NCBI GenBank assembly: GCA_002352445.1
Contig: DEIL01000235.1
Location: 1 to 6,933, forward strand
Direction: 5' to 3'
Length of the DNA stretch: 6,933 bases
From: Desulfobulbaceae bacterium UBA2775
Lineage (GTDB): Bacteria > Desulfobacterota > Desulfobulbia > Desulfobulbales > Desulfocapsaceae
Under the pieces are notes generated by a model. That model did no database searches and had not been told where the DNA came from. It saw only the letters and a list, made by a program, of their open reading frames with translations. The number at the start of each line of letters is the position of its first letter. The stretch's first letter is position 1. Position numbers and translations under genes: made by a program. Shown here piece by piece: positions 6,158 to 6,933 of the stretch.

Positions 6158-6173
6158 TATAGGTTATATCTGT
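6158..6173 (-). other. Intron-binding sites IBS1 and IBS2 in IS3 orfB
   Basis: CCTATA (6158-6163) and ACAGATA (6167-6173) on the - strand are complementary to the two candidate intron loops. They cover the codons for S/T-D-I-T-Y of the transposase, including its first catalytic Asp, so the intron's target is a strongly conserved coding motif. Confidence 0.65.
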
Positions 6174-6557
6174 ACTCCATACCTGATTTACCTGCTCAAT
6201 ATCTATATTACGCAGCAGATATGGGTAGATCTTGTGACCTGGGGCTGGATTGCTTGTGTGAGGCCCCGGTGTGATAGCTTGGAGCCCCATACGCCGCATC
6301 AGACGAGCAACCCGCTTGTGGTTAACCCTATGCCCTTCATCCAGTAGCCAATCGGTTATTCGGGGATAACCAAACTCTGGATGCCGCATATATTGCTCGT
6401 CAATCAGCCTCATCAGGAGAAGATTTTCTTCTGTTTCGGGAACAGGCTCGTAATAGACATTGGATCTGGAGATGCCTGCCAGCCTGCATTGTCGGCGAAT
6501 GGAGTATTCATGATTCGGCTCCACCCAACTTCTTCGTGTGGATAGTGGCAGGCTCAA
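6158..6557 (-). pseudogene. IS3-family transposase OrfB, 5' exon (interrupted)
   Basis: This is the catalytic part of the IS3 OrfAB transposase. The 133 codons from TTG 6557 include an HTH_21-like region (about 45-95, with DEQYMRHPEFGYPRI and KRVARLMRRMGL) and the start of the integrase core, WSTDITY, with the first catalytic Asp at residue 130. The intron follows after the first base of the next codon. A normal OrfB is about 280-300 residues, so over half is missing here. Splicing would add only seven residues before the IS21-like end. It is expected to be made as an OrfAB fusion by frameshifting rather than from the TTG. Confidence 0.9.
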
Positions 6558-6832
6558 AGCTTTTTTTCAAGCCACTTTAAGTCCATTTTGAGGCGTCCAA
6601 TCTCCTCATACAGCGGAGCTGTCAGCTCCTCCTCCGTCTTTGCTTTTCTCTTTTTCCCAACAGCGAAAAGCTCTTGCGCATTCCCTTGTACCTGTCTTTT
6701 CCAGGTAGAGATCTGATTCGGATGAACTTTGTATTCTGAGGCCAGCTCAGCCAGTGTCTTGATCCCTTTAATAGCATCAAGCGCTACCTTGGCTTTGAAC
6801 TCGTCAGTAAATGTCCTTTTTTTCCTTTTCAT
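6554..6832 (-). CDS. IS3-family transposase OrfA
   Basis: OrfA supplies the DNA-binding and oligomerisation part of the IS3 transposase. The 92-residue product starts MKRKKRTFTDEFKAKVALDA. It carries a helix-turn-helix (about 24-46, KTLAELASEYKVHPNQISTW) and ends in a leucine-zipper-like coiled coil (about 68-92). I chose ATG 6832 because GAGGG (6839-6843) lies 6 nt upstream; ATG 6838 and the longer frame from 6874 are less well supported. The last codons overlap the frameshift heptamer and OrfB. The ORF is intact and could act alone as a binding protein or repressor at the IS3 end. Confidence 0.9.
   Translation of the reverse strand: MKRKKRTFTDEFKAKVALDAIKGIKTLAELASEYKVHPNQISTWKRQVQGNAQELFAVGKKRKAKTEEELTAPLYEEIGRLKMDLKWLEKKL
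6560..6566 (-). promoter_or_regulatory. Programmed -1 frameshift site A_AAA_AAG
   Basis: A run of seven A then G, with OrfA codons AAA and AAG at the end of the heptamer, is the classic IS3-family slippery sequence. A -1 slip moves the ribosome from KKL-stop into the OrfB frame (GCT TTG AGC). A downstream stimulatory structure was not identified. Confidence 0.85.
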
Positions 6833-6874
6833 TTGCATCCCTCTTTTGTACCATTTTGAGAGTGCAAATTCCAC

Positions 6875-6909
6875 TTAAGCAGGTGGTCCTAAAATTGGGG
6901 TTAACCGCA
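6875..6909 (-). repeat. Probable left inverted repeat of the IS3 element
   Basis: On the - strand the sequence TGCGGTTAACCCCAAT, followed by TTTAGGACCACC, precedes orfA. Its TG tip, C-rich block and GGACCACC resemble IS3-family termini. The partner repeat is not in the window, so the tip at 6909 is provisional. Confidence 0.45.
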
Positions 6910-6933
6910 ATTAAAGTTGGCTGAAGTTCGTTG

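Larger units (their letters stand above)
3862..6909 (-). mobile_element. IS3-family insertion sequence, split by a group II intron and truncated by the IS21-like element
   Basis: orfA (6554-6832), a -1 frameshift heptamer (6560-6566) and orfB (exon 1 6158-6557, exon 2 3862-3882) are in the standard IS3 order on the - strand. orfB is interrupted twice, first by the intron and then by the right end of the IS21-like element. Its second and third catalytic acids and the right IS3 inverted repeat are absent from the window and would lie left of base 1 if the IS21-like element simply inserted here. The outer end near 6909 is judged from a weak terminal-repeat resemblance. Confidence 0.8.

Noticed and set aside
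1..6933. CRISPR arrays, tRNA or rRNA genes
   Set aside because: No regularly spaced repeat-spacer pattern and no cloverleaf or rRNA-like stretch was seen; the only repeats are transposon ends.

Overview
This window is almost entirely mobile DNA, with one element nested inside another; no host housekeeping gene is visible. The gene families are bacterial. The ParB-plus-IstAB element type and the base composition would fit Desulfobacterota or other proteobacteria, but that placement is a low-confidence impression and the sequence does not prove it.

Layout. (1) Positions 1-3861 hold an IS21-like transposon read on the + strand. It has terminal repeats at both ends; the window cuts off roughly the first 13 bases of the left end. 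A strong bidirectional terminator hairpin lies near the left end (127-156). Four tightly packed genes follow: a cysteine-rich, highly basic small protein (254-670), a ParB/Spo0J-like protein (685-1560), the DDE transposase IstA (1553-2935) and the AAA+ helper ATPase IstB (2932-3663). Ordinary IS21 elements carry only istA and istB, so the two extra leading genes are the most interesting part of the window. (2) Positions 3862-6909 are the remains of an IS3-family insertion sequence on the - strand: orfA, a canonical A_AAA_AAG -1 frameshift site, and orfB. (3) orfB is split by a group II intron (3883-6157, - strand, 2275 nt). The intron encodes a reverse transcriptase/maturase (3973-5499) and retains domains V and VI, a bulged branch-point A, a GUGCG 5' end and an AC 3' end.

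The intron boundaries can be fixed exactly. Joining base 6158 to base 3882 restores the IS3 transposase reading frame across its conserved motif (DITY then IPMRYGF). Two hairpin loops in the intron carry sequences complementary to the 5' exon, as expected for EBS1 and EBS2. The intron therefore sits in a cognate site and in the splicing orientation.

How the parts relate. The intron interrupts IS3 orfB just after the first catalytic Asp codon. The IS21-like element then ends within the same orfB, 21 bp past the intron's 3' end. The rest of orfB would have to lie to the left of the window. The IS21-like operon (+) and the intron RT (-) converge on one another. The IS3 transposase cannot be made whole from this window even if the intron splices; the IS21-like genes and the intron RT look intact.
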